Part shown: one piece after another, positions 7,074-15,604 of the stretch
Position numbering within the stretch: the stretch's first letter is position 1
Layout: each line of letters starts with the position of its first letter
Source of the DNA: Candidatus Aminicenantota bacterium
GTDB taxonomy: Bacteria > Acidobacteriota > Aminicenantia > Aminicenantales > Aminicenantaceae
Length of the DNA: 40,622 nucleotides
Direction of reading: 5' to 3'
NCBI GenBank assembly: GCA_011773465.1
Contig: WVXO01000063.1
Coordinates: forward strand, 378 to 40,999
Program-made: the position numbers and the translations under genes
Notes under the pieces: model-generated
The model's database searches: none
What the model was told of the DNA's origin: nothing
What the model saw: the letters and a program-made list of their open reading frames with translations, nothing else

Positions 7074-9677
7074 ATGAAACCAGAATCTGCTCAACCTCCA
7101 AAAATTGCATCATGGATTCTAAACTGCATGGCCGTCAGCGGGGAAGAATACTCTCTCATAGGCGATTTTGAAGAGGAATATCATGAAATGGTCAGGGAGA
7201 TCGGCACCGCCAAAGCAAGCTCCTGGTACTGGATGCAAGCCATTCGATCCATCCCTTCTTTTATAAAACATAAAGTGTACTGGAGTATACAAATGTTCAA
7301 AAACTACATGAAAATCGCATTAAGAAACATTAAGAGACATAAAGGTCATTCTTTCATCAACATCTTTGGCCTGGCTGCGGGAATAACCTGCTGTGTCCTC
7401 ATCTTTCTCTGGGTCCAGGATGAATTCAGCTATGATAAATTCCATGATAACGGAGACAGTCTGTACTTAGTGGGAACACATCAGCGCTTGGGCAGTCGTA
7501 CAGCCACATCAAGCGGCACTCCTCCGGCCTTGGGCCCAGCTTTTAAGGAAGAGTATCCTGAGATTGTTAATTCTGCCCGCTTCTGTAACGGCCCGCACGC
7601 TTTGATATTCGCCTACGGCGAGAAAAGATTTAGAGAGTTAACCGAGGCGGTTGACTCCTCACTTCTCGAAATGTTCACCTTTCCCTTAATCCAGGGGGAT
7701 CTGGAATCGGCCCTGAAAGAGCCGTACTCACTCGTGATGACAGAAAGAATGGCTCAGAAGTATTTCAACGCTGATGATGCAATCGGGAAAATCATCCGCG
7801 TCGAAAACAAGTATGATTTTAAAGTCACGGGAGTACTTAAAAATCTCCCTCGCAATTCTATCCTCCAGTTTGATTTTCTTATCCCCATCCAGTTTCTTGA
7901 GGAAAACTGGAATGCACCGAATCATCTTGATACCTGGTATAATTTTTCGTTTACAACATTTGTCCAGCTCAACGAAAACGCATCCCCCGAAGAGGTCAAC
8001 CAGAAAATCGCCGGACGGATAAATCAAGGACATCCAGAGGACGACGCCACACCCTTTCTCAGGTCTTATACCAAACTATACCTTCACGGATTAACAGGAA
8101 GAGGCCGCATTGTTCGTATCCGCATGCTTTCCTTGATTGCAATATTCGTGTTGCTTATCGCCTGTATCAACTTCATGAACCTGACCACTGCCCGTGCTGG
8201 AAACCGGGCCAAAGAAATAGGTATGCGCAAGGTAACCGGAGCGTTACGAAGGGACATCATCAAACAGTTTTTCGGAGAATCCCTGTTGATGGCGTTCATA
8301 TCCCTTTTGCTTGCTGTGGGTGTCGTTCTTCTCTTGTTGCCTTTTTTTAACACTCTCACGGGTAAGGAATTGGTCCTTGATCTCTCTCACAACCTGGCTC
8401 TAACTCTAGGCTTGCTGGGAGTGACTTTTCTCACAGGGCTCATCGCTGGTTCATATCCTGCCCTGTTCATGTCCTCGTTTAAACCCGTTAAAATCATGAA
8501 AGATGCCTCTGGAATTAGCTCAAAAAGCTCTTTATTCAGAAAAATCCTGGTTGTGCTGCAATTCGCTATATCTGTGATTCTTATCATTCGGACTCTCGTT
8601 GTCTATAAACAGCTCGAATACATGCGAACGAGTGACCTGGGATTTAACAGGGAACACCTTGTGTATATCCCAGTGAATGGAGCCCTCAAACAGCATTATG
8701 ATGCAGCCAAGCAGGAGTTGCTGCAGATTCCGGGCATTACCCGGGCCTCACTGACCTCCCGCACACCTTTAGGCTTTGGCTCGAGTGGAAGCGGCTGGGA
8801 ATGGGCGGGGAAAGGCGTGGATTTAGATCCCATGGTCAGATATTTCTGCTGCGATTATGACTTTGTTGATACTTTTAAAATAGAAATGGTCCAGGGAAGG
8901 TTCTACACGCCGGAACTGACTCCATCCCCCTCTCCTCAATCGCTCCAATTAGTCATTAACGAGGAATTTGCACGGATTATCGGAAAGGAGAATCCAGTCG
9001 GCATGCGGCTTTCCAAAGGCCCTTATCATGCCACGATCATTGGAGTGATTAAAGACTTCAATTACTGGCCGCTTTATTACAGGAGCGGCCCGTTAATCAT
9101 ATTCTATAAAACCTACAATCCGACCCCACATCATCACTTCTATCGATACATATTCATGAGAATCCGTCCGGACAATATTCCTCAAACCATCTCGAGTATC
9201 AAGGAAGTGTACACAAAGTTCAATCCCGAGTTCCCCTTCACCTATCGTTTTCTTGACGATGACTATGACCGGCTCTATCGTTCAGAAGAACAAGCCGGAG
9301 CTATACTCCGCAACTTCGCCGTGCTTGCTGTTCTGATATCCTGTCTCGGGCTTTTCGGTCTGGCATCTTTCCTGGCAGTGCAGCGCACCAAAGAGATTGG
9401 CATACGCAAAGTGTTGGGCTCTTCGGTGCGTGGAATCATTGTGCTGCTTTCCAAACAGTTTTTGAAGTGGGTCGCTGTCGCAAATATTATTGCACTGCCT
9501 ATAGCCTGGTACATGTCATATGCGTGGCTGCAGAATTATCCCTACCGGACTGGTATAGGTGTCTGGATATTCATACTCACAGCATGTATGACCTTGGTTA
9601 TTGCCCTGATGACCGTGAGCTACCAATCCATCAAGGCTGCCAGGGCCAATCCGGTAGATTCGTTGAGATACGAATAG
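7074..9677 (+). CDS. Permease-prefix-domain ABC-type permease, FtsX/MacB family (867 aa)
   Basis: This third paralogue carries an extra cytosolic prefix of about 73 residues (with EEYSLIGDFEEEYHEM and SWYWMQAIRSIP) before the common start MFKNYMKIALRN. Such prefixes are known as permease prefix domains and accompany PadR-linked transporters. The rest follows the family: a membrane segment near residues 93-115, a MacB-type periplasmic domain, an FtsX block near 345-475, a second periplasmic domain, and a C-terminal FtsX block with VQRTKEIGIRKVLGS and the ending NPVDSLRYE. It starts five bases after the PadR stop and is almost surely cotranscribed with it. No ATPase gene is near, as for the other two copies. 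The prefix may dock a shared ATPase or the PadR protein; this is inference. Confidence 0.92.
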   Translation: MKPESAQPPKIASWILNCMAVSGEEYSLIGDFEEEYHEMVREIGTAKASSWYWMQAIRSIPSFIKHKVYWSIQMFKNYMKIALRNIKRHKGHSFINIFGLAAGITCCVLIFLWVQDEFSYDKFHDNGDSLYLVGTHQRLGSRTATSSGTPPALGPAFKEEYPEIVNSARFCNGPHALIFAYGEKRFRELTEAVDSSLLEMFTFPLIQGDLESALKEPYSLVMTERMAQKYFNADDAIGKIIRVENKYDFKVTGVLKNLPRNSILQFDFLIPIQFLEENWNAPNHLDTWYNFSFTTFVQLNENASPEEVNQKIAGRINQGHPEDDATPFLRSYTKLYLHGLTGRGRIVRIRMLSLIAIFVLLIACINFMNLTTARAGNRAKEIGMRKVTGALRRDIIKQFFGESLLMAFISLLLAVGVVLLLLPFFNTLTGKELVLDLSHNLALTLGLLGVTFLTGLIAGSYPALFMSSFKPVKIMKDASGISSKSSLFRKILVVLQFAISVILIIRTLVVYKQLEYMRTSDLGFNREHLVYIPVNGALKQHYDAAKQELLQIPGITRASLTSRTPLGFGSSGSGWEWAGKGVDLDPMVRYFCCDYDFVDTFKIEMVQGRFYTPELTPSPSPQSLQLVINEEFARIIGKENPVGMRLSKGPYHATIIGVIKDFNYWPLYYRSGPLIIFYKTYNPTPHHHFYRYIFMRIRPDNIPQTISSIKEVYTKFNPEFPFTYRFLDDDYDRLYRSEEQAGAILRNFAVLAVLISCLGLFGLASFLAVQRTKEIGIRKVLGSSVRGIIVLLSKQFLKWVAVANIIALPIAWYMSYAWLQNYPYRTGIGVWIFILTACMTLVIALMTVSYQSIKAARANPVDSLRYE

Positions 9678-9894
9678 AAAAATGTCATTATTCCTTAAAA
9701 TATAGGAATTTGCTTCTTACGCTTGCCATGATTTGCTCTCATTATTGTCCAACTTTCAGGTGCTGACGTTCACAATCATATGTATTATAGCGAAAATTTG
9801 TAGTCAATCAGAGAAAAGCTGCTGAAAATAGTGGTGTTGTCCCGTCCAAAAGCTGGGCAAAGATGGTTCGCAATTAAGGAAACGCTTCCAGGGA

Positions 9895-10170
9895 TTATCT
9901 TTTAAGATATCTCTTAATCTCTTCATGAGTCCCGGCCAACACAAACTCTACATGATTCGCTCTCCATCGGAATAGAATCCGCAGTTTTAATCCTTTACGG
10001 ATTTCCCAGAAGTTTTTCCTCAAATTTTTGAGCCCCATGCCTGCAGAAAGCTCCCGCTCACCAGAAAGGATATCAATTAAGGCTATACATAATTCCTTTA
10101 CTTCTTGTTTTATTTCGGGAGGGAGCGACTTAACAGATCTATCGAAAGAGGGTTTAAATTCATATTTCAT
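9895..10170 (-). CDS. RelE/ParE-superfamily toxin (91 aa)
   Basis: This small basic protein has the RelE/ParE fold signature: an N-terminal strand with FKPSFDRSVKSLP, two helices, then LKNLRKNFWEIRKG-L-RILFRW and a final strand-helix with FVLAGTHEEIKRYLKR. RelE-type toxins cleave mRNA on the ribosome, and ParE types poison gyrase; sequence alone does not say which. Its ATG overlaps the last four bases of the upstream antitoxin gene, the usual coupled order antitoxin then toxin. Both are read from a strong promoter at 10474-10502. The pairing is slightly unusual, because the antitoxin has an AbrB-type rather than the more common RelB/Phd-type DNA-binding domain. Confidence 0.8.
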   Translation of the reverse strand: MKYEFKPSFDRSVKSLPPEIKQEVKELCIALIDILSGERELSAGMGLKNLRKNFWEIRKGLKLRILFRWRANHVEFVLAGTHEEIKRYLKR

Positions 10171-10430
10171 AAGGATTTGATATGCTTTTTTGCAGCACTG
10201 GATGTCTTATAGACTTTGCCTTTTTCAGCGACTAACTTTTCGATCTTCCTCCATTCTTTTGCTGTATAAACTGATTTCTCTAGTATCTCACATGGAGATA
10301 GGATGACACCTCTGTCAGTGACTTTAAACATCACTGTTGATCCAGGCTCAAGCTTGAGGATTTCCCTGATAATCGAGGGAATTGTCACTTGGCCTTTAGA
10401 CGTCACTTTTGCTGTTTCTGTGTAATTCAT
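10167..10430 (-). CDS. AbrB/MazE-type (SpoVT-AbrB domain) antitoxin (87 aa)
   Basis: The N-terminal half is a swapped-hairpin AbrB domain: VTSKGQVTIPSIIREILKLEPGS is the family hallmark (VTxKGQVTIPxxIR), and a strand with VILSP closes the domain near residue 46. The C-terminal half (about 50-87) is helical and Lys-rich and probably wraps the toxin. An AGGAG ribosome site lies seven bases before the ATG. The stop overlaps the toxin start by four bases, so the two proteins are translationally coupled. The antitoxin dimer likely represses its own promoter. The leader just upstream carries short repeated GTAAG/ATAAG words that may be its operator; this is inference. Confidence 0.88.
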   Translation of the reverse strand: MNYTETAKVTSKGQVTIPSIIREILKLEPGSTVMFKVTDRGVILSPCEILEKSVYTAKEWRKIEKLVAEKGKVYKTSSAAKKHIKSL

Positions 10431-10473
10431 GAAAGCTCCTTGATTCCTTATATCCTTACATTCTTACAATCAT

Positions 10474-10502
10474 AATATAAGTTTTATAGGGGAACGTGTC
10501 AA
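10474..10502 (-). promoter_or_regulatory. Strong sigma70-type promoter of the toxin-antitoxin operon
   Basis: On the minus strand there is a perfect TTGACA (10497-10502), a 17-base spacer and TATATT (10474-10479). The predicted start near 10467 leaves a leader of about 37 bases with an AGGAG site before the antitoxin ATG at 10430. Confidence 0.75.
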
Positions 10503-10675
10503 GATCAAAATTTTAAACAGGGAAAGAAAATGAGCCTTATTTAATTATTTCACTACATTCTTACTGGAAATAATAAAATTTGAGAAAAATGCCAAAATTT
10601 ATGACTCTAAGTTATAAAATCAAGCTTCCAGCCTGTAAATCCTGCCTTATTTGATGGTTTAAACAGCGGCTCCGT

Positions 10676-11389
10676 CTAGCTCTTCAGCTCATATCCCGCC
10701 TTCACTATACAGGCCTCAGCCAGAATCTGTAAAGGCTCGATAAGCGGAACCTCGATATCTTCCTCTTTCAGGACAAGAGGCACTTCTGTGCAGCCGGCAA
10801 TAACCGCTTCCGCCCCTCTCTGGATGAGCATCTCAGCCACACCCAGGATAATCTCTTTAGGGCGGCCCGAAGTAAACCCGGCTTTTACTCCTTGTTTCCC
10901 GAAAATAGCCTCCATCACCTGCTCCTGCTCCTCATCTTCCGGGCCGAAGACTTCTATTCCCTCCTTGGCGAAAGCGTCATGAAAGAGCCCTGATTTTAGA
11001 GTGCCGGTGCTGGAGATCAGACCGGCCTTTTTCAACTCGGGCATCTTCCTCTGCACATAGAGGACAGTCTCATCCACAAGGTTTAGGAATGAAACTTTTT
11101 CTCTCGCCAGTATTTCATTGAAAAAGTAGTGAGCCGTAACACAGGGCATTGCGATAAAATCCGCACCTGCCTGCCGCAGAGCCCTTGTGCCCTCGAGAAG
11201 ATGCGGCAAAGGGCTCGGCCCTTTTTCGAGTATGGCATCTGTCCTGGCGGGAACTTCAGGATTGCTGTAGATGATAACAGGTATGTGCTCCTGGTCTTTC
11301 TCTGCTCTGGTATTCTTGATGATCAATTCAAAAAAGTAAGCTGTTGCCTCAGGACCCATGCCTCCGAGAATTCCTATTGTTTTTTTCAT
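10676..11389 (-). CDS. Aspartate/glutamate racemase family protein (237 aa)
   Basis: This cofactor-independent amino-acid racemase has the family start KTIGILGGMGPEAT and both catalytic cysteines: Cys83 in the MPCVTAH motif and Cys200 in GCTEVPLVL. Most relatives have Asn right after the first cysteine (PCNTAH); here it is Val. The length is normal for aspartate racemases (about 230-240). The gene overlaps the upstream P1-peptidase gene by four bases (ATGA), so the two are translated together. The peptidase can release D- or L-amino acids in the envelope and the racemase could interconvert them in the cytosol, for catabolism or peptidoglycan recycling. The exact substrate (Asp, Glu or a broader range) is not clear. 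Confidence 0.88.
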   Translation of the reverse strand: MKKTIGILGGMGPEATAYFFELIIKNTRAEKDQEHIPVIIYSNPEVPARTDAILEKGPSPLPHLLEGTRALRQAGADFIAMPCVTAHYFFNEILAREKVSFLNLVDETVLYVQRKMPELKKAGLISSTGTLKSGLFHDAFAKEGIEVFGPEDEEQEQVMEAIFGKQGVKAGFTSGRPKEIILGVAEMLIQRGAEAVIAGCTEVPLVLKEEDIEVPLIEPLQILAEACIVKAGYELKS

Positions 11390-12522
11390 CTCTTTGGTGC
11401 CTCTTCCATAATCTTTTTTAATTTATCCAGGGGAAGAGCCTCGACCTTGCTGCCGTCCTTCCCTTCCATATCCCGGGCTTTAAACAGAGAATTCAGGATG
11501 GCTTCCTCAGCCGCTTCGGCAGCCGCCAGAAAAAGAGGGGAGACATTCCTGTTTCTCAGGATTTCGATTTGCATGGTGGGCGAGGAGGAGCGGTGCGGCA
11601 CTCTCAATCCCTCGGCTGTAGAGAAGGCAATGGCATAATCGCCGCTTCCGCTTGAATAGAAGCCTCCAGTCCTTGCTATCCCGAGAAGCGCCCGCTTTGC
11701 CAGCCGCTTCAGGTTCCGGCTGTCAAGTGGAGCGTCTGTTGCGACCACGATCATGCATGACCCCTCAGGCGAATCCTCGAGGTCTCTTCTCATGTAGTAA
11801 TTCCCGAGGCGTATTCCCACAGGAAAGCCGTTTATCTGAAGAACACCGCCGTGATTTGTCTGGACAAGAACTCCGACCGTATAACCGCCCCTCGATTCAG
11901 GCAGCTTCCGTGACGCTGTCCCTATGCCTCCTTTAAATCCGTAGCAGGTAGTGCCTGTTCCTGCGCCCACACAGCCCTCCTCCACAGGACCTGACTGAGC
12001 TTTCTTTATGGCTTCAATCACATGCTCCTCTTTAACATGCCTTCCCCGGATATCGTTCAGCCAGCCGTCGTTTGTCTCTCCCACAACAGCATTCACAGAA
12101 CCGACTCTCTCATTTCCGGGAAGAGAGAGGGTGTAGCTTATGAGAGCATTGGCAGCCGTGGGAACGCTCAAGGTATTGGTTAAGATTATGGGCGTTTCAA
12201 TGGTTCCCAGTTCTTCAATCTGGGTGGATCCGGTTAGTTTTCCATAGCCGTTTGCAACATAAACCGCGGCAGGGACTTTCTTTTGGTAGATATTTCCGGA
12301 GTGGGGGAGAATAGCTGTCACACCTGTGCGGATGTTTTCGCCTTGTATCAAAGTCACATGCCCGACTTTTACTCCCGGAACATCGGTGATGGCATTCCAT
12401 TCGCCGGGCTCTATTATTCCGGTTTCAATACCGAATTCTCTCATGCGGGGCCTTTCTTCAGCAGAGAAAAAGGTCAGATTTAAGGTCAAAAAAGTAATAA
12501 TGAGAAAAGTTGCTTTCTTCAT
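11386..12522 (-). CDS. Exported P1-family (DmpA-like) aminopeptidase (378 aa)
   Basis: This N-terminal-nucleophile hydrolase resembles L-aminopeptidase/D-Ala-esterase DmpA. It begins with a Sec signal peptide (residues 1-20, KKATFLIITFLTLNLTFFSA). Family blocks follow: NAITDVPGVKVGHVT, VGETNDGWLNDI, GTGTTCYGFKGGIGTASR, VQTNHGG with the oxyanion-type Asn223, and the self-cleavage site Gly254-Ser255 in GSCMIVVATDAP. Family knowledge says the chain cuts itself there and the freed Ser becomes the nucleophile. The signal peptide places it in the periplasm, whereas many relatives are cytosolic. The ribosome site is modest (GGGGAAGGA). The gene is first in an operon with the racemase. It probably trims N-terminal residues of peptides, including D-residues or beta-peptides. 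Confidence 0.9.
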   Translation of the reverse strand: MKKATFLIITFLTLNLTFFSAEERPRMREFGIETGIIEPGEWNAITDVPGVKVGHVTLIQGENIRTGVTAILPHSGNIYQKKVPAAVYVANGYGKLTGSTQIEELGTIETPIILTNTLSVPTAANALISYTLSLPGNERVGSVNAVVGETNDGWLNDIRGRHVKEEHVIEAIKKAQSGPVEEGCVGAGTGTTCYGFKGGIGTASRKLPESRGGYTVGVLVQTNHGGVLQINGFPVGIRLGNYYMRRDLEDSPEGSCMIVVATDAPLDSRNLKRLAKRALLGIARTGGFYSSGSGDYAIAFSTAEGLRVPHRSSSPTMQIEILRNRNVSPLFLAAAEAAEEAILNSLFKARDMEGKDGSKVEALPLDKLKKIMEEAPKR

Positions 12523-12563
12523 TCGTCCTTCCCCTTGGGTGTATTGAAATAATGATGTTAGTT

Positions 12564-12597
12564 AAATCAAGATAAAAAATCAATAAAAGCTTGATTT
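12564..12597. repeat. Inverted repeat beside the CHAT-gene promoter
   Basis: AAATCAAG and CTTGATTT form perfect 8-base arms with an 18-base loop, ending five bases before the -35 box of the CHAT promoter. The position between divergent genes would suit a regulator site. No protein can be named. Confidence 0.4.
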
Positions 12598-12601
12598 TCA
12601 G

Positions 12602-12630
12602 TTGACATTATATGAACTCCTGCTTATATT
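12602..12630 (+). promoter_or_regulatory. Strong sigma70-type promoter of the first TPR-CHAT gene
   Basis: A perfect TTGACA (12602-12607), a 17-base spacer and TATATT (12625-12630) predict a start near 12637. That is only about six bases before an ATG at 12643 and about 70 before the GTG at 12708. Confidence 0.75.
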
Positions 12631-12642
12631 TCTTGTGCTAAA

Positions 12643-12693
12643 ATGAGCACTTTTAAAAAGAACCTTCTCAAGAGATTAACAATTTTTTTTTAA
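12643..12693 (+). other. Signal-peptide ORF cut from the CHAT frame at a T9 run
   Basis: From the ATG at 12643 the first 16 codons read MSTFKKNLLKRLTIFF and then hit a TAA just after a run of nine T residues (12683-12691). One extra T in the run would join this frame to the TPR-CHAT frame, giving a perfect Sec signal peptide (basic start, long Phe/Leu core, end near SNVHS). The promoter position also favours this ATG. Either ribosomal or polymerase slippage restores the frame, or the run is miscounted, or it is a phase-variable switch. Confidence 0.6.
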
Positions 12694-12707
12694 CCTTTTT
12701 TTCTCTA

Positions 12708-15590
12708 GTGCTTTCTAACGTCCATAGCATCACTCCTGATAGAAAAATCCGCCTTTCTCAACTCTATGATTCAGCCGTTAAATCCGGAGGCACACTCAGA
12801 AAAGAAGGGAATTTTGAGCAGGCAATTGATGAATTTAGAGAGGCATTGGAACTTGCGAGGAAAATAAGCAATAAAGAATGGGAAGCTAAATGCTTGATAG
12901 ATCTAGGCATATTATTTTGGAATATTGGCGAACTTGAAGATTCATCAGAGAAGTACAAAAAAGCTCTGTTTATTACAAAGAAACTAAATTTAAAAGACAA
13001 GTTGGAGCATTGCCTTATTGCGCTGGAAATTTATAGATTGTATGCAGAAGGGAAAAAGCTCTATAACTCTGGTGAGCACAAAAAATCAATTGATTGCTTT
13101 AAGCAGGCTATAGATTTTGCAAGGGAAATAGGAAGCAAAGAACATGAAGTTAAATGTTTGCGCCAGTTGAGTATCATATATTTTGAATTAAGCTATCTCA
13201 AGGAATTTTTCTCTTTAAATAAAGAAGCACTGACTATTGCCCAAAGCCTGAATCACAAGAAAGAAGAAGGGAATGGTTTGATTCATATCGGTATTTTTTA
13301 TGAGAAATTAGACAATTATTCTAAGGCTCTCGATATATATGAAGAGGCCCTAACAATTGCAAAAGCTATTAAAGATAAAGTGAATGAATCAGCTTGTCTA
13401 ACAAATATCGGCACTATCTATGCGAAAGTAGGTAACTATGATAAAGCATTGGAATGCTTAACAGAAGCCCTGACTATTGACAAGCAATTAGGAGATAATA
13501 TCTATATTTCCATTGATTTGAATAATATCGGAGAAATATTTCGGGCCAAAGGTGTTGTTTCTGGTAAAAAAGGAGATTTTCTAAAGGCGCTACGTTATTT
13601 TAAAGATTGTCTAAATCTGACAAGAAAAATCATGCATACAGAAAAAGTAGGTTTTGATCTGATGCAAAATGAAGTTTATGCTTTAAATAACATCGGTTTT
13701 GTCCACACAGATTTAAAGAATTATCATGAAGCCTTGGAATATTTTAAATCAGGTTATGAAAGGGCGGAAGATATTCAAGATATAGAAGGAATGGGCATGC
13801 TTCAGAATAACATGGGAATCGCTCGTTATAATCTAGGTTTCTATGTGGAAGCCATAAAGTCATACCAGCAAGCTATTGAGCTAGCCAATAAGATTAGTGA
13901 TAGACAGGTACTCTGGGAAGCTTATTTTGGGCTTGGGCAATGTTTTGAAAAGAGGAAAAAAATTAATCAGGCAGTGATGAGTTATAAAAGAGCTATTGAT
14001 GTTATCGACTATATAAGAAGTCAGATTTTTCTTGACACCTACAAAGTTGGCTTTGTACGGGATAAGTTTCAGGTCTACGAGGTTTTGATAAATCTTCTTT
14101 ACAGGTTGAATATAGAAGATAAATCAAGTAGCCATGCAGATGAGATATTTCACATAGTAGAGAGAGCTAAAAGCAGAGCATTTTTGGAGAGTCTAGTAGA
14201 ATCTAAAATTGACATAAGAGGAAGATCAAGCCCTGGGTTGAAGATAAGAGAAAATGAGCTATCAAGCCGGATTTCCTTGATTATAAAGGAGCTCTCAAGA
14301 TCAGATATATCTCAAGAAAGAAGGAAAGAATTATTGAGTAAGCTTCGACAAGAAGAAAACGAATATATGAGCTTGATATCTAGAATGAGAGTAGAGGTTC
14401 CTGAGGTTGCTAGTCTGGCTTACGCTGAGCCCTGTAGCGTGGAACATGTTCAGCAACATTTGGACTGGAAAACAGCATTAATAGAGTATTTTATTGGCGA
14501 GAATAAATCATTTATGTTTTTTATTACAAAGAAAGCTTATGGTGTGTATGATCTTCCTTCCAGGCGTGAGATTGAGAAATCAATAAAAGCATATTTAAAG
14601 ATTCTTTCAGTTTCTCCAAGAGGAAAGTTTAAAGGAACTCTTGCTGCAGAACGCATCTACAGGGAACTTCTTTTTCCTGCTGGGCTGAATATTCCTGAAT
14701 CTGTTGAGAGTCTTATCATTGTTCCCGATGGAATACTCTATAATCTTCCTTTTGAAACGCTTATACAAAGTACTCAAGATCAATCACCTCAGGATGATTA
14801 TTTAATTGCAAAGTATAAAATTTCTTATGCGCCCTCATTTTCTGCCTTGTTGTTTTTGGCTAGAAACAAGGCCAGGAACGGAAATCGAAAAGGTCTGATG
14901 GCATTCGGAAATCCATCTTATATGTTGAAGGATCAATCAAAAAGAAGGAAGTCCAGAACACAAGCAGATATTTTAAGAGATCTGTATCTAGACCAGGGAT
15001 TTACTTTTTCCCCTCTACCTTATACAGAGAAAGAAGTCTTGGAAATTTCAAGCTATTTTCCTGATGATAGAAAAGATATTTATCTTAGAGATGAAGCGAG
15101 AGAAGAAATATTTAAAGAAGCCCCTCTTAGGGATTATCAGATTATTCATTTCGCCTGTCATGGATTCTTGGCTGAGGAATTTCCCTTTAGATCGGCACTA
15201 GTTTTGTCTCTGGATGATGATCCGAAAGAAGATGGATTTCTTCAGGTTCGGGAGCTGTATAATCTTAGGTTGAAAGCTGATTTAGTTGTTCTCTCCGCCT
15301 GTCAGACAGGGAAGGGCAAATTAGAGAGAGGAGAAGGGATTTTGGGACTTCCAAGAATTTTCTTCTATGCTGGAGCCAGATCAGTGATGTTAACACTCTG
15401 GAGGATAAATGATGAGTCTGCAGCAAAGTTTATGAATTTGTTTTACCGCTATCTTTCTCAGGGAAGTGATAAAGCTCAGGCGTTACGGTTAGCAAAGCTG
15501 GATATGATAAATTCGAAGTATAGCCATCCTTTTTATTGGGCAGCTTTTATTTTGAACGGTGATTCTAATTCCAAGTTAAATTTTAAATAA
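12708..15590 (+). CDS. TPR-repeat CHAT-domain (caspase-like) protein (960 aa from GTG)
   Basis: The N-terminal half (about residues 15-440) is an array of tetratricopeptide repeats with the usual G-x-Y-x-x-A-L-x-x-Y/F-x-x-A-L pattern (for example LDNYSKALDIYEEALTIAK). A charged coiled-coil stretch follows near 505-560. The C-terminal third is a CHAT protease domain with the dyad intact: His818 in HFACHG and Cys865 in LSACQTGKG, then FFYAGARSVMLTLW and the closing SHPFYWAAFIL. CHAT proteins are caspase/separase relatives that usually cleave partner proteins. The conventional start here is a GTG without a ribosome site. The bases upstream encode a signal peptide in a shifted frame, so the mature protein is probably periplasmic. 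It is a paralogue of the protein at 19674-22652, which has a signal peptide in frame. The gene is AT-rich like the whole block. Confidence 0.9.
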   Translation: MLSNVHSITPDRKIRLSQLYDSAVKSGGTLRKEGNFEQAIDEFREALELARKISNKEWEAKCLIDLGILFWNIGELEDSSEKYKKALFITKKLNLKDKLEHCLIALEIYRLYAEGKKLYNSGEHKKSIDCFKQAIDFAREIGSKEHEVKCLRQLSIIYFELSYLKEFFSLNKEALTIAQSLNHKKEEGNGLIHIGIFYEKLDNYSKALDIYEEALTIAKAIKDKVNESACLTNIGTIYAKVGNYDKALECLTEALTIDKQLGDNIYISIDLNNIGEIFRAKGVVSGKKGDFLKALRYFKDCLNLTRKIMHTEKVGFDLMQNEVYALNNIGFVHTDLKNYHEALEYFKSGYERAEDIQDIEGMGMLQNNMGIARYNLGFYVEAIKSYQQAIELANKISDRQVLWEAYFGLGQCFEKRKKINQAVMSYKRAIDVIDYIRSQIFLDTYKVGFVRDKFQVYEVLINLLYRLNIEDKSSSHADEIFHIVERAKSRAFLESLVESKIDIRGRSSPGLKIRENELSSRISLIIKELSRSDISQERRKELLSKLRQEENEYMSLISRMRVEVPEVASLAYAEPCSVEHVQQHLDWKTALIEYFIGENKSFMFFITKKAYGVYDLPSRREIEKSIKAYLKILSVSPRGKFKGTLAAERIYRELLFPAGLNIPESVESLIIVPDGILYNLPFETLIQSTQDQSPQDDYLIAKYKISYAPSFSALLFLARNKARNGNRKGLMAFGNPSYMLKDQSKRRKSRTQADILRDLYLDQGFTFSPLPYTEKEVLEISSYFPDDRKDIYLRDEAREEIFKEAPLRDYQIIHFACHGFLAEEFPFRSALVLSLDDDPKEDGFLQVRELYNLRLKADLVVLSACQTGKGKLERGEGILGLPRIFFYAGARSVMLTLWRINDESAAKFMNLFYRYLSQGSDKAQALRLAKLDMINSKYSHPFYWAAFILNGDSNSKLNFK

Positions 15591-15604
15591 TCTTTTCTTT
15601 TTTA

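Noticed and set aside
9690-9709. ATTCCT/AGGAAT hairpin as a terminator after the third permease
   Set aside because: The stem is AT-rich with an eight-base loop and no proper T-run; it is too weak to call.
11129-11638. Plus-strand frame of 169 codons over the racemase and peptidase
   Set aside because: It spans the junction of two well-supported minus-strand genes and has no ribosome site.
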